A stretch of DNA of 64,000 bases from Mauremys mutica (taxonomy: Eukaryota; Chordata; Testudines; Geoemydidae): assembly GCF_020497125.1 (NCBI RefSeq), contig NC_059084.1, positions 38,634,399 to 38,698,398 on the forward strand, read 5' to 3'. The position numbers and the translations under genes were made by a program. The notes beneath the pieces are model-generated. The model had not been told where the DNA came from. It searched no databases and worked only from the letters and a program-made list of their open reading frames with translations. Positions 21,431 through 32,981 of this stretch are shown in pieces; positions within the stretch are counted from its first letter, which is position 1, and every line of letters begins with the position of its first letter.

Positions 21431-21886
21431 GTGGAATCTTCTCACTGTCCCAGAACCAGCCCTGACCCAGATGCTCCAATCACTGCTCGAGGGGTCTGAA
21501 ATTCTAAGGTTCAAACACTGCATGGGACACATGTTGTGGTTCCTTCCAGTTGTATGTTATTGGAAATCTGACTGTCTGTGGGAGAGCAGTGGTGTCAGTA
21601 AAGTCAAGGTCATTACAAAGCAGGTAACACACTGTTCACACTCCTGTAGATTTTATGATCCTGATTCAGGAAGACACTCAAATAGGTGCTTTAGCACATC
21701 AGGAGTCCCACTGACTTCAGTTAGACTAATCACATGCTTAAAGTAGATTCATTTTTAAATTCTGTGATGAATTGGGGTCTATATTTGTCCTTTTTTTTTC
21801 TTTCATCCCCAAAATTATCATATGGATTGAATGCACATGCTCTGCTCTTCTCGTAGGGAAAAACTATCATGAGAACGGAATTTCAT

Positions 21887-22057
21887 AATCATAGACAATT
21901 AGGGTTGGAAGGTCATCTAGTCCAACTCCCTGCTCAAACCAGGACCAATCTCCAACTATTTTTTTTGCCCCAGATCCCTAAATGGCTCCCTCAAGGATTA
22001 AACTCACAACCTTGGGTTTAGCAGACCAATGCTTAAACCACTGAGCTAGCCCTCCCC
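21887..22057 (-). mobile_element. tRNA-derived SINE with CR1-type tail, unit 1
   Basis: The minus strand begins GGGGAGGGCTAGCTCAGTGG, which contains a pol III A-box-like TAGCTCAGTGG. A B-box-like GGTTGTGAGTTTAATCC follows about 40 bp later. The element ends in a CR1 3' tail (TTGGACTAGATGACCTTCC, then a TTCTATG-type tail). This layout matches the tRNA-derived SINEs mobilised by CR1 in cryptodiran turtles. Copies lie at 40613-40783 and 60420-60589. Confidence 0.8.
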
Positions 22058-22536
22058 AAACCAGTCCTTTACCTCTATGTTAGTTAAAATTTCTCCCTTC
22101 TTTTCAGTCACTCTCAGTATTTGGAGGTAGTGCTCAAAATTCCCATTGCACTGGTTCGACTCAGAGCTAGAACTGCTTCAAAATACCCCCGACCCCCATG
22201 CAAAAGTTTGACATTTTTTCCATAATTTTTTTTTCAGCAGAACATGTTGGGGCTATTTTTTCAGAAACACAAAAAACTTGAACAGATTTTTTTTTCCCAT
22301 TTCTTGTTGAAACCCCTCAACGCAGCTTTCTAGAGGCACATTTGGTTCACAACAAGCTGGAGAGTAAATCTGTCCTGCACTAGTCTCCTGCACAGTAAGT
22401 ATCCATGTAGAACCTTCTAGGGTGCATTAAAAGTTCTATAGTGTGCTTCAACTTGTTTCTAAGGTGGGCAAATGAGTGAATGAAAAAATGCACCAAAAAG
22501 AGTTTGTCAGATTTATTCAACAACCTTCCCTTAAAA
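22058..22536. other. Intergenic DNA, unit 1
   Basis: Nothing recognised apart from short T-rich runs. Confidence 0.4.
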
Positions 22537-22727
22537 GGGAAAAAAGAAAAGAGGAGGGGGATGAAGGAGGAGAGAAAAGGAGAAGAAAAGAAGAGAAGAA
22601 AAACAAAAAGAGGGAAAATAATGGAAAAGGTAGAAAGAGGAGGGGAAAGAGAAATTCGATAAAAAAAATGGAAAAAAAAGGAGAGAAAAGTCAAAAAGGT
22701 CAGAAGATAGAGAAAAAATAAAATAAC
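22537..22727. repeat. Purine-rich (GA/AAAG) tract, unit 1
   Basis: About 190 bp of almost pure A/G on the plus strand. Lys/Glu-rich open frames on plus and Phe/Ser-rich on minus are artefacts. Units 2 and 3 have versions at 41495-41660 and 62380-62572. Confidence 0.9.
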
Positions 22728-23529
22728 TGTCACAGTGCTCTGAGTGCACCATCTCCAGGTGTCAGGTGTTGAGCCTTCATCTTTCTGGGGTGGACTCCTG
22801 TGATTTTCCCATTCCCAGACCAGGGTCCCTAGGCTGCAACACCCTGTGCATCAACCAGGATTACTTAGCAGGTCCAACTGAACTCAATACCAGCATGTGT
22901 CCACTCATAGAGCTGTGACCAGTGGTGAACACAGTGTCCCAAAACAGCTGCCTCAAAACAAAGCATTTTCCAACCTGAACAGTAGGAGAACAGAACACTA
23001 GAGAAAATTATTAAGACAACTAAAGGCCTACACACATGTTTATCTTACATAAAGACTTGCATACCTTTGGCAAAGCCCTTAGGTAGGCTAAGTTTCCTTC
23101 AGGAACCCCCAACCACTGAAAGTCTTGGGGTGTGTGTGTGTGGGGGGGGTAGTTTCTCCACCCAAACCCTCTCACCAAACTAGCTTTTCCTCTATTTAGG
23201 GTGTGTGTCTCTCTAATCTCCTTCAGTCTTTGATCTCCCTCCCTTCATAGGAGGAGGGATTCAGTCTTGGGAAAACTGGTCTGGGAGTTGGGGAAGGACA
23301 TCTCAGTTAATTGTCCTTGGTGTTTACTGAGGAGTTCTTAACTATCTATCCTCCATCTTCCTGGTAGTTTCCTGACCACCCAACTATTGAATTAGCCCAA
23401 GATATGAATACAAAAACACCTTTACAATATTCAGACAAACAGATCATACAGTGTTTTCATGAATTACTACAGGCAACTCCAAATCTATCACAATAATATG
23501 GGGTTTTTTTCCATTTTTTTTTACAAGTT
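22728..23529. other. OR-B 3' flank, unit 1
   Basis: Non-coding. From about 23040 it is paralogous to the OR-C flank at 13055-13430 and then 13983-14100, and gives the empty site for the minisatellite LTR near 23405. A TG/G run lies at 23130-23148. Confidence 0.6.
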
Positions 23530-24461
23530 TCAAAGAAATATTTTTCTGTGAATCACCCTTCCCAGGATTCCCTTCACCTCCTTATTCCTCAGGCTGTAGA
23601 TCAAAGGGTTCAACACTGGGCACACCACCATAAAGAACAAGGACAGCAGTTTGTTCTTGTCGAGTGAGTAGCTAGATTTGGGCCTCAGATGTGCCACAAT
23701 AGCAGTTCCATAGAACAAAGTGACCACGATAAGGTGGGAGGAGCATGTGGAGAAGGCTTTGCTCCTGCCCGCGGCTGATGAAATACTCAGGATTGTGTGC
23801 AGGATACGGATGTAGGACACCAGTATGAACAGGAAAGGGACCATGATGAAGGTGACAGCGATGGTGTAAACAGCTACTTCGTTACCATAGATGTCCGCGC
23901 AGGCCAGCTTCAGCAGTAGGGGCAGGTTGCAGAAGAAGTGGTTGATACTATTAGGTCCACAGCAGGGCAGAGTGAATATGAAAGTTGTCTGCCATAATGC
24001 CAGCAGCACCCCAATGAGCCAGCACACAGATGAGAACTGGAGACACACACCTCTGCTCATCATGGCCGTGTAGCGCAGACGGTGACATATGGCCACATAA
24101 TGGTCACACGCCATGGCAGCCAGCAGGCAGCACTCTGTGATCCCTAAGAAAGAGAAGAAATACATCTGAGTGGCACAGCCCAGGAAGGAAATACTTGTGT
24201 CCTCAGAGAGGACGTTCACCAGCATCTTGGGGATGGTGGACGAGGTGTAGCCAATTTCCAGAAAGGACAAATTCTGGAGGAAGAAATACATGGGGGAGCA
24301 AAGGGCAGGGTCCACTACTGTGATTATTATAATGACGACATTGAACACCAGGGTGACGAGGTACAACACCAGCACCGAGAAGAAAAGGGAGACTTGCACC
24401 TCCAAGAATTCAAAGACATGAAGAGGAACTGCGCTACTACTGAGTGGTTCTCATTAGCCAT
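23530..24461 (-). pseudogene. OR-B1: olfactory receptor with start-proximal frameshift
   Basis: From TM1 onward the frame is uninterrupted for about 291 codons and has the OR set: SPMYFFLQNLSFLEIGY, Cys of [21 protein letters not shown] in EC2, [18 protein letters not shown] and [15 protein letters not shown] proper start, ATG at 24461, opens MANENHSVVAQFLFMSL with an NHS glycosylation site, but one base is out of register near 24409-24414, so the start and body lie in different frames. The body frame has no ATG upstream of TM2 and meets a stop further 5'. The DRY motif reads DHY, losing the Arg used for G-protein coupling. The shared frameshift with unit 2 means it arose before the duplication. 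A spliced 5' exon bypassing the frameshift cannot be excluded but seems unlikely. Confidence 0.85.
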
Positions 24462-26690
24462 GTCCCCCTGTTGTTTTCCAGCTGCAGAGATAATAAAACC
24501 ATTAATTCACTGGTTAATCTGGGAGAATCTCTCAATATGCACATATATAACCAACGACAAACATTTTCAATAGTGGACACTGATTCTGGGCACTCCCATT
24601 TTTGGACACCCAATGTAAGACCACTGGTAGTTGATGCTCAGTGGGAGTACGACCCCTCAGCTCCTATTGACTGGAGTTAGGAAATCAGGCTCAAGGAGCT
24701 ACATCACAAAAGGATTTAAACACCTAAGTGCCATTTTAGGTACCTAAATCTCAGTATCAGGCCCCAATTGGATGCAAAACCCCACCCCCACTACGATGCC
24801 CCCAAACCCTGTAGGCACCTAAACTCACTGGACACCTAAGTTTTTACAGTAATAGCTCCCTAGGCAGCTGAGCTTCTTCCTCTGAGCATGCATGCTGCTG
24901 CCTCACTCTTGATGTCCAGACACCTAAGCCCCAGAATAATGCGTGAACCAGGAAAAAGCATGCATTCCTCCGCTTAGCTCACCTGCGAGGCCTGGTTTGG
25001 TAAGCGTGCTCAGAGCTCACCTAACTCTCCAGGAAACTGCTCCTTGCAGCCCCAACTTAAGTGCAGAACTCTGTGAGCAGCTGGGGCTTAGGGACACATC
25101 CCCTGGCTCCTTGGCATCTCCCATTGGCTATCTTAAGTGAGTGGCCATGCAGCACTCTGGCTTTTGGGAATTCCATTCCTCGGTGTCTGTCTCTCTCCAT
25201 TCATTGCACAGGGACACTGAGCTTTGGGAATCCCGGGGAATGTCTAGGTGCCTAATGCCCTCTGCAAATCTAGCCCCTGGTGTTCCAAATTGGATGTCCA
25301 AAACCTGAAGCACTTAAAAATCAGTGTCTAGTTCTAAGGATGTCAGCCTGGATCTCCCTGTCCTGTAACATGAGGGGAGCATTCCTCTGTCTAACATAGC
25401 TTCTAGCAAGTTGCCAGAGGCTTTTTTTCAGGCATAGAACTAGGTTAAATTCAATGGGAATTGGGTAGATAACATGCTTAGATTCTGTTACCTGGGATTT
25501 TCAGAACCCATAGCAGTGGTAACTTAACTGTTTCTCTCCAGGCAGAGTCAGGAATGAATCAATGGGAATACGACAGTTCCATCCAATGAAAAATTAATGC
25601 ACGTAAGCATGTTCTATCTAATACTGCAGTTCATTAGATTTAAGCACACAGAGACATAAACAATAGGGGTTAGGACATACCAAATATTTATCTAAAATCT
25701 GGAATGGAATTGAGTAATTAACAGCAGGTTCACAATGGCCAGTTGTTCACCCACCAGGAAGAAAAGGTATCAGGAAAAACGCCTCTTAAGATGGCTTCAG
25801 AACACTGCTCCAAAGTACACTATAACTAACTATAATTAACTTCTACAAAAGAAATAGTTTATAGTGCTAAATCATCACTTTCCCTAACTTTCAATAAACT
25901 ACTTATCAACAAACATGCCTAAAAATCTTACTAATAATAATACTTCTATAGCAAAGGTGCCCAAATTTAAGGTTTCCGTTCACTTATTTTCTTTCAGTCT
26001 CAATTATTAACTTTCTCTCCCCTCTTCCCATTCTGGCTAGCAGAAAGTGCCATCTAGTTTTGACTTTGCCTGTAAAAGCCTGTTTCCAATTAACCCTATG
26101 CTATGTGATGTTCTATTTTATTAATACATGGTGCTGAATGCACATAATATGGTTGCAATTAGCTTGATTGCATTCTGGGGTACGCACACCCCTCAAATCC
26201 AGGGTAAGAGTTCCTTTGAAAATTCTACCTATGTTATAATTCCTAGTATTTATTCCTTAGAATAATGCCTAGGAGAGAGGAATAACACCGAGGGAGGCTG
26301 ACGCCCTGCTCTCCCAAATCACGAGCAGTCATTTACACTAGTGCAAGGTGAATGCACAATGATTCCATCTCAATCTTATCTGCTCATTCCACTGGCCGGG
26401 GTGTTTGCACATCGAGATGGTACACATGTTGCTCACATGTAAATAACTACACAAAGGTGCAAGGCAGTGTAGCCACAGGACCAAGTTGAAGAGCCTGGGT
26501 AAAGAGCAATAATGTAGGGGGAAACAATTACATGTAAAAAATATTCTAAGATCATCATTTTTTAAAATTTACTAATAGTTGAGTACTCAGTGTATTTAGT
26601 AACACTGAAGAAACCACACCTTGATGGCTATGAGTATTTAAGTTATTTTATGTCTCTATTGAGACAGGTTCTCTATTGAGACAGGTTCCT
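24462..26690. other. OR-B upstream and intergenic DNA, unit 1
   Basis: No gene recognised. 24680-25330 contains CACCTAA and TAGGTGC words on both strands, typical of short foldback repeats. The rest is AT-rich and nearly identical to unit 2 (43345-45595). Absent from unit 3. Confidence 0.4.
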
Positions 26691-27471
26691 TTGCGCATTG
26701 AATCCGTGGAAAATGTATAGCTGGGTTTTCAATAGTGCTAACATTTTGTTGGAAAGCATCTGTTTTGGAAAATAGAAACCCCTAAGCTGGAAATGATTGG
26801 CCAAAAGCATTTCAGTTTTAACCAAAAATGTTTCAGTTTTCAGCCAAAAAAGTTCAGTTGCCCAAAGTTTTAAAAAAAAAATCAGTTTTCTTGTTTTCAG
26901 GGGGGTTTTGGTAAAAAAAAATGCCACCCAATTTTTAACAGAAAGAAAAATATTTGCTTTTTTTCATCAAAGTTCTCTTAATAAAAACCAAACCAAACTA
27001 TTTTCTGATCACCCGCTCTGAACAATTTTGACCTGATTCTGCTCTCCCAACATTTAAATCACGAAGACATCAACTAATGTCTGTGTGCCAGATTATGATC
27101 TCAGAAACAACCTTTGATGTCCATACGACAATTTCTTGTCACACTTACCCTAGTGTTTCTCCAAGGTACCACCACAGAAATAAATGGAATTGCTCCAGCC
27201 AAATTACAATGGTGTAAAATTGGTGTAATTGAAGGCAGAATCCCATGTTTGGTGCTTAACAAACATGCTTTGGATTTTCAAAGGAGACTGAGGGAGTTAC
27301 TCATCTAACACACATTGAATGACAATGATATTTAGGGACCTAAAGTAGAACTGGGGAAATAATTGATTTTTTGGTTTAGCCAAGAAAAATGGTTATTTTG
27401 TCCACAATCTTTCCTACTGAGGTTGTTGAGCTTTGCACAAAAAAATTAAATGGACATTAGGCCAAAGAAAG
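26691..27471. other. AT-rich repeat-like DNA, unit 1
   Basis: 26800-26960 has TTTCAGTTTT/CCAAAA words repeated in tandem, an old decayed repeat. A 64-codon open frame at 27114-27308 encodes the same protein in unit 2 but shows no coding features. Confidence 0.4.
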
Positions 27472-27591
27472 AGAATGACTCTATAGTCTGGTGATCAAGG
27501 TACCCATCTGAATTAGTCATAGAGAAGATATGCATCTCTTATCTCCGGGATGAATGCCTTGATCACCAAACTATAGAGTCATAGTCATTCT
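27472..27591. repeat. Foldback element, unit 1
   Basis: The left arm (27472-27500, with ACTCTATAGTCTGGTGATCA) and right arm (27557-27591, with TGATCACCAAACTATAGAGT) are inverted copies differing by one substitution plus a small insertion, around a loop of about 56 bp. Copy at 46374-46495 in unit 2. Confidence 0.75.
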
Positions 27592-28793
27592 TGCAATGGA
27601 CTGTGGACTTGTGCGAGTGGTGAACGAGGGGTGTGTGCTACAGTGAGGGGATATATGTGTTTGGGATTATTGTGAGTGCTGGTTGGGTTGTTGTGTGGGT
27701 GGTTTCAAAGTCCTGTGGCACATGGGCCAAGTAATCCACTATCTAGCCAATCTCCCTCGTACAACCAATGAAATAGTTGCATGCAAATTATCTGGCGAGG
27801 AAGGGTGGTGATTGGTTGAGTTACCTCTAATATCACTGTGGTATAGGACTCTGGGCATGGCATAGGTACATGCCTTGTTGGTTAGAGTGTCATTTGTAAA
27901 GTCAAAATGTCTGAGAACTTAAAAATTGAACAGTAACTGATTGTGAATCTGAGTGATGATTGCACCTTGTGATATTTTGAACAAAAGGAGCTCTCAACCA
28001 TGCTTGTAGCTGTTTTGATTCAATACAACTTCATTTTGACTGACCCAAACCAAATGTTTTGAACATTTTGCATTTTGATACTTAGGGGGGGAATTGTTCT
28101 GATTTAAAATGAAAACAAATAAGTCAGATTTTTCCCATGGTATGGAAATCGCCAGTTTTGACCACCTTTTCACATTATCCTAATACACTGACCGGTACAG
28201 AGATTTTAAAACATAGTCTCATCTAAAATTGCATAAATAAATAAATAAATACATAAAAGAAAGCATTAAAAAAAATATTGAGGATCAACAAGTCTCCTAT
28301 GAAGTAATCATAAACCAGCAAATGACACTCATCAAATGGGAAGAGAGCAGATTTTGGAAATGGCCAGCATATTGCATCTGGAATTTTCAAAATAGTCTAC
28401 GGGAGGTGCTCAATTCACATTCAAAGACATTTGGGTGCCTATCCCATTTAATCCCCTTTCAAAGCCACAGACATCATCATTTATTTACAGATGACTAAGC
28501 TGACCTTACGTCAATGGGAGTTAGTCACCAGACCTGCTTAGGTGCTTTTAAAAATCTCAGTAGGTGTCTATGTGCATTTTTAGGCACCTAAATACCTGTA
28601 ACAATCTGACCTTTAGGCACTTTTGAAATTTTTTCCTTTAGTCTCTCAGTGTCCTAGTTACCCATCTGTAAAACGGGGTTAATAGCATTTCTCTACCTCA
28701 CAGAATGTTGTGACAATGAATATGGGAAAGGGCTTGTCTTCATTGCAAGGGTTAGCTTGAGTTAGTGCACTCAGGTTACTCCACTCAGGCGAG
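27592..28793. other. Intergenic DNA up to the unit 1/2 junction
   Basis: No gene. A short (AAAT)n tract lies at 28228-28255. Old repeat words (GGTGCCTA, TAGGCACCTAAAT) occur at 28390-28640. Confidence 0.45.
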
Positions 28794-29028
28794 CCTAATA
28801 CAAATAATTTAGCATGTTTTTTCTCTCACTCACAGCAGCATAAATCAAAGCTAGCTCCGCACACATCCAATAAATGGCTAGTCATGACGGGGTGAAAGAA
28901 TGGAGGAGGGGTGGCAAATTTTTCCAAAAGATGGGTGCTTCCTCAGTTTCTCTGGTTGAATCTGTTCCACTCTGGCTAAATAATGAAAGGCTGACTGCGC
29001 CAGAGAGAAAGAGAGCAAAAATAAGAGC

Positions 29029-29075
29029 ATAAGAATACAAGAATGGCCATACTAGGTCAGACCAATGGTGTTGTG
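29029..29075 (-). mobile_element. CR1 3' tail fragment, unit 2
   Basis: Same tail as at 10797-10850 in unit 1, with GGTCTGACCTAGTATGGCC on the minus strand. Confidence 0.6.
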
Positions 29076-29279
29076 TGAAAAAGTACTTCCTTATGTTTGT
29101 TTTAAGTTTGCTACCTAGAAATTTGGGGAGGCTGGCAGATAATCCCTAAGGATTCATGATAGTGTCCATAATTCCTAGATGTGTCAGGGGGGTTAGCACA
29201 AATGATTATTTGCTTGAAATTCATACTTGTAAATGATTTGGAGCGAATTGGTAGGGGAAGTAGAAGGGGGTGGGAACCT

Positions 29280-31100
29280 GGGCAGCGGTGATAATGAGAT
29301 GGTTGAGTTCAGGATCCTGAAAAAAGGAAGAAAGGAGAGTAGCAAAATATGAACGCTTGACTTCAGAAAAGCAGACTTTGACTCCCTCAGGGAACTGATG
29401 GGCAGGATCCCTTGGGAAGCTAATATGAGGGGAAAGGAGTCCAGGAGAGCTGGCTGTATTTTAAAGAAGCCTTATTGAGGGTGCAGGAACAAACCATCCC
29501 GATGTGCAGAAAGAATAGCAAATATGGCAGGCGACCAGCGTGGCTTAACAGAGAAATCTTCAGTGAGCTTAAACACAAAAGGAAGCTTACAAAAAGTGGA
29601 AACTTGAACAGATGAATAGGGAGGTGTATGAAAATATTGCTCGAGCATGCAGGGCTGTAATTTGGAAGGACAAAGCACAATAGGAGTTGCAGCTAGCAAG
29701 GGATGTATAGGGTAACAAGAAGGGTTTCTACAGGTATGTTAGCAACAAGAAGGTCAGGGAAAGTGTGGGACCCTCACTGAATGGGGGAAGCAATCTAGTG
29801 ACAGAGGATGCAGAAAAAGTTGAAGTACTCAATGCTTTTTTTTGCCTCAGTCTTCACAGAGAAGTTCAGCTCCCACACTGTTGCACTGGGCAACAAAGTA
29901 TGGGGAGGAGGTGAGCAGCCTTCAGTGGAGAAAGAACAGGTTAAGGCCTATTTAGAAAAGCCAGACATGCACAAGTCCATATGTCTGGATCCAATCTGAG
30001 GAAGTTGGCTGGTGCGATTGCAGAGCCATTGGCCATTATTTTTGAAAACTTGTGGTGGTCAGGAGAGGTCCCGGACACCTGGAAAAAGGCTAATGTAGTG
30101 CCCATCTTTAAAAAAGGGAAGAAGGATAATATGAGGAACTACAGAGTGGTCAGTCTCACCTCAGTCCCTGGAAAAATCATGCAGCAGGTCCTTAAGGAAT
30201 CCATTTTGAAGCACTTGAAAGAGAGAAAGGTGATCAGGAACAGTCAACATGGATTCACCAAGAGCAAGTCATACCTGACCAACCTGATTGCCTTTTATGA
30301 TGAGATAACTAGCTCTGTGGACATGGGAAAAGTAGTGGATGTGGGATATACCTTCACTTTAGCAAGGTTTTTGATATGGTCTCGCACAGTATTCTTGCCA
30401 GCAAGTAAAAAAAGTATGGATTGGATGACTGGACTATAAGGTGGATAGAAAACTGGCTGGATCATCTGGGTCAATGAGTAGTGATCAATGTCTAGATGGC
30501 AGACAGAATCAAGTGGAGTGCCCTAGGGGTCGGTCTTAGGAGCAATTTTGTTCAACATCTTCATTAATGATCTGGATGATGGGATTTTCTCTGATGATAC
30601 TAAGCTCGGGGTGGGGGGGAAGTAGATAGGGTCCAGAGGGACCTAGACAAATTGGAGGATTGGGCCAAAAGAAATCTGATCAGGTTCAACAATGACAAGT
30701 GCAGAGTCCTGCACTTAGGACAGAAGAATCCCATGCACTGGTAGAGGCTGTGGGCTGACTGGCTAAGCAGCAATTCTGCAGATAAGGACCTGGAGATTAC
30801 AGTGGACAGTGGAGAAATTGGATATGAATCAACAGTGTGCCCCCGTTGTCATGAAGGATAACAACACATTGAGCTGCATTAGTAGGAGCATTGCCAGCAG
30901 ATCAAGGGAAGTGATTAGTCCCCTCCATTTGGCACTGGTGAGGCCACATCTGGAGTACTGCATCCATTCTTGGGCCGCCACCACTACAGAAAGGATGTGG
31001 ACAAATTGGAGAGATTCCAGTGGAGGGCAACAAAAAATTATTAGTGGGCTGAGGCACATGACTTACCAGGAGTGGCTGTGGGAACTGGGCTTATTTAGTC
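29280..31100 (+). mobile_element. Degenerate CR1 LINE ORF2 body, unit 2
   Basis: Copy of the unit 1 element. The RT region is most open at 29981-30439 (PDTWKKANVVPIFKKG, NYRVVSLTSVPGK). FSDDTKL lies near 30588-30608. The frame of the linker segment is broken by a 1-bp deletion in the AAAAGG run near 29578 relative to unit 1. Stops at several places show it is dead. Confidence 0.85.
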
Positions 31101-31652
31101 TCTTTGGGACAGACATAGGAGAGTGCTCTGCAATAAAGTGGGAAAACAAGAAATTGCTAATAATGATGTGCGTTGTTGAACAAGTGATTGATGCCATTTC
31201 TGAAGGAACGAGGAAAAAATAGAAAGGGTTGATGTGGATGAGATGTATGTATATTTTTTTTCCTAGCACGCATTGAAACACATACTTATCTTATCTAAAG
31301 ACTTGCCTACCCTTGGAAAAGCCCCTAGGCAGGCTGAGCTTCCTGGATAAACCTCCAACCTCTGGAGGTCTGGGGGAGCACTTCCTCCACCCAGACCTTC
31401 TCATCAATCTAGCCTTTCCTTTATTCAGGGAGAGTGTCTCTTTAAATCTATTTCAGTATTTTGATCTTCCGCTCTTCATAGAGAGAGGAATTCAGTCTTG
31501 GGAAAACTAGTCTGGCAGGCCCAGCATGGGTGGGAGAAGGACATCTCAGTGAATTGTCCTTGGTCTTTGCTGAGGAGCTATTAAATGGGCTGTCATCCAT
31601 CTTCCTGGTAGTTTCCCAACCACCAGGCTATTGAATTAACTCAATATATGAA
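31101..31652. repeat. OR-C 3' flank, unit 2
   Basis: Equivalent of 12877-13429. Non-coding. Confidence 0.7.
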
Positions 31653-32757
31653 TGTACAAGAGTTTGCCGGGGCTCAACCCTCTCCGGGCCGGTGGGGAGC
31701 CACGCCGGCTCACTACACCCCGTTGGTTCCGGGGATTTAGTCCGGCTAGGGGGTCTCCCCTCAGTAGCCCTTGCTGAAGCTGGCCGAAATACGGTTAGCC
31801 TGGCCCCGGCTCGGGGTGGGGCAACCCCGCGAAGTCTGGGTTCTGGCCCTCCGTCAGGGCTGAGCAATCTCAGTGCACAGGACTAAGCCCAGTCCTAGGT
31901 CAGGACACGGCAACGAACGCTGAGTCAGGGTGCTCAGGCCCTCAGGCAAGGCTGAGCAGCAACAATAGTTTTAAGCCTCGGCCCTAGGTCAGGGCGGGGC
32001 AACGAACTCTGAGCAGGAACAACGGTTCCAGCCTCTTCAGGCTGGTGAGAGGGGGAGTCTGCCACCCAGGAATGGGGTGGCAGGGGGGCTGCAGGCCCTC
32101 TCACTCCACTGCGTCCCAGCCCGGGGCCCTAGCAGCGGCTGACAATCCGCTACTTAGTCAGTGGGCATCCTGGCCACAACACACCGACATAGGCTCTGGT
32201 AATGCTGCAGCCAGACTGGGGTCGGCTGCTCCCGGGCTGCTTCCACACTCCCCCTCGGGCCCTACCTGGGTCCTGGTGTTGGCCTCTGGGGGGTCCAGGA
32301 GCATGAGTTCGTCGAGGCAGGGGTTGGTCGGCAGGTACGGCAGCTCCTTCAGATAGTGAGCACAGGGCAGGTCCGGCAACTCCTCTGGATAGCGAGAACA
32401 GGGCAGGTCCGGCAGCTCCTCTGGATAGCAGGTGCAGGGGAGGGCCGGAAACTCCTCCGGATAGCGGGTGCAGGGTAGCTCCGGCAGCACCTCCGGATAG
32501 CGGGCACAGAGCAGGCCCAGCCAGTCTGGGCGGCCACCTTGGACCGCAGGAGCTTCCCAGTCGCGGGCTCCACTAGGGACGTCTGCTCTCTCTGGTGGCT
32601 GGGCTCCTACTGAGCTCTGAGGTCCGGCTTTTATAGTTCCGGGTCGCCGCCTGACCCTCTGAGGGGTGGGGTCAGAGCTCCCTAGCTCTGCCTACTCCGG
32701 CCTCTGGATGGGTTCTTCCCACTCCGGGGCAGTGGGCAGCCACACCGCCTCACTACA
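31653..32757 (-). mobile_element. Solo LTR with minisatellite, unit 2 (full length)
   Basis: A 1105-bp GC-rich insert with TG...CA ends on the minus strand and ATGAA target duplications (31648-31652 and 32758-32762). It contains the TATA-type box near 32625 and five minisatellite units. Near its 3' end (31680-31722) it repeats the first 40 or so bases of the LTR in direct orientation with mismatches. No retroviral coding region lies between ends, so it is a solo LTR. Confidence 0.75.
32331..32510. repeat. 36-bp minisatellite, 5 copies, unit 2
   Basis: Five full units and a partial sixth of the same 36-bp repeat as in unit 1. Confidence 0.92.
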
Positions 32758-32874
32758 ATGAATATACAACCACATTTACAATATTCAGACAAATGTACAG
32801 ATTATATAGTATTTTCATGAATTACTACAGGCAACTCCAAATCCATCACAAGTATATGAGTTTTTTTACAAGTT

Positions 32875-32981
32875 TCAAAGAAATATTTTTCTGTCTATCA
32901 CCCTCCCCAGGGCTTTCTCCACCTCCTTATTCCTCAGACTGTAGATTAAAGGGTTCAACATTGGGCATATCACCAACACTG
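32875..32981 (-). pseudogene. OR-C fragment, unit 2
   Basis: C-terminal OR stump as in unit 1 ([20 protein letters not shown] then VIDRKIFL and stop). It has the same 5' breakpoint, so the truncation predates the duplication. Confidence 0.85.

Larger units (their letters stand above)
10566..28793 (+). repeat. Segmental duplication unit 1 (about 18.2 kb)
   Basis: First of three head-to-tail copies. It starts at CCTAATACAAAT (10566) and aligns along its length with units 2 and 3. Private features are a hAT-like MITE at 21062-21430, a shortened solo LTR, and losses near 15035, 18346 and 18626 relative to units 2 and 3. It contains OR-C, OR-A and OR-B. Confidence 0.93.

Noticed and set aside
21887..22057. 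Functional tRNA gene on the minus strand
   Set aside because: A- and B-box words exist but no cloverleaf acceptor pairing, and the CR1-type tail marks it as a SINE.
22476..22721. Lysine/glutamate-rich protein (and similar frames at GAAA tracts)
   Set aside because: Produced by purine-rich low-complexity DNA that varies in length between units.
23530..24405. OR-B1 as an intact 291-residue gene starting at 24405
   Set aside because: The apparent start is TTG. The real ATG (24461) with a normal OR N-terminus lies in another frame, so the open body lacks a usable start.
27114..27308. Conserved 64-residue small protein (also 46018-46212)
   Set aside because: Identity between units is explained by recent duplication. 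Composition and surrounding sequence look like an old repeat, and there is no domain, splice or start context.
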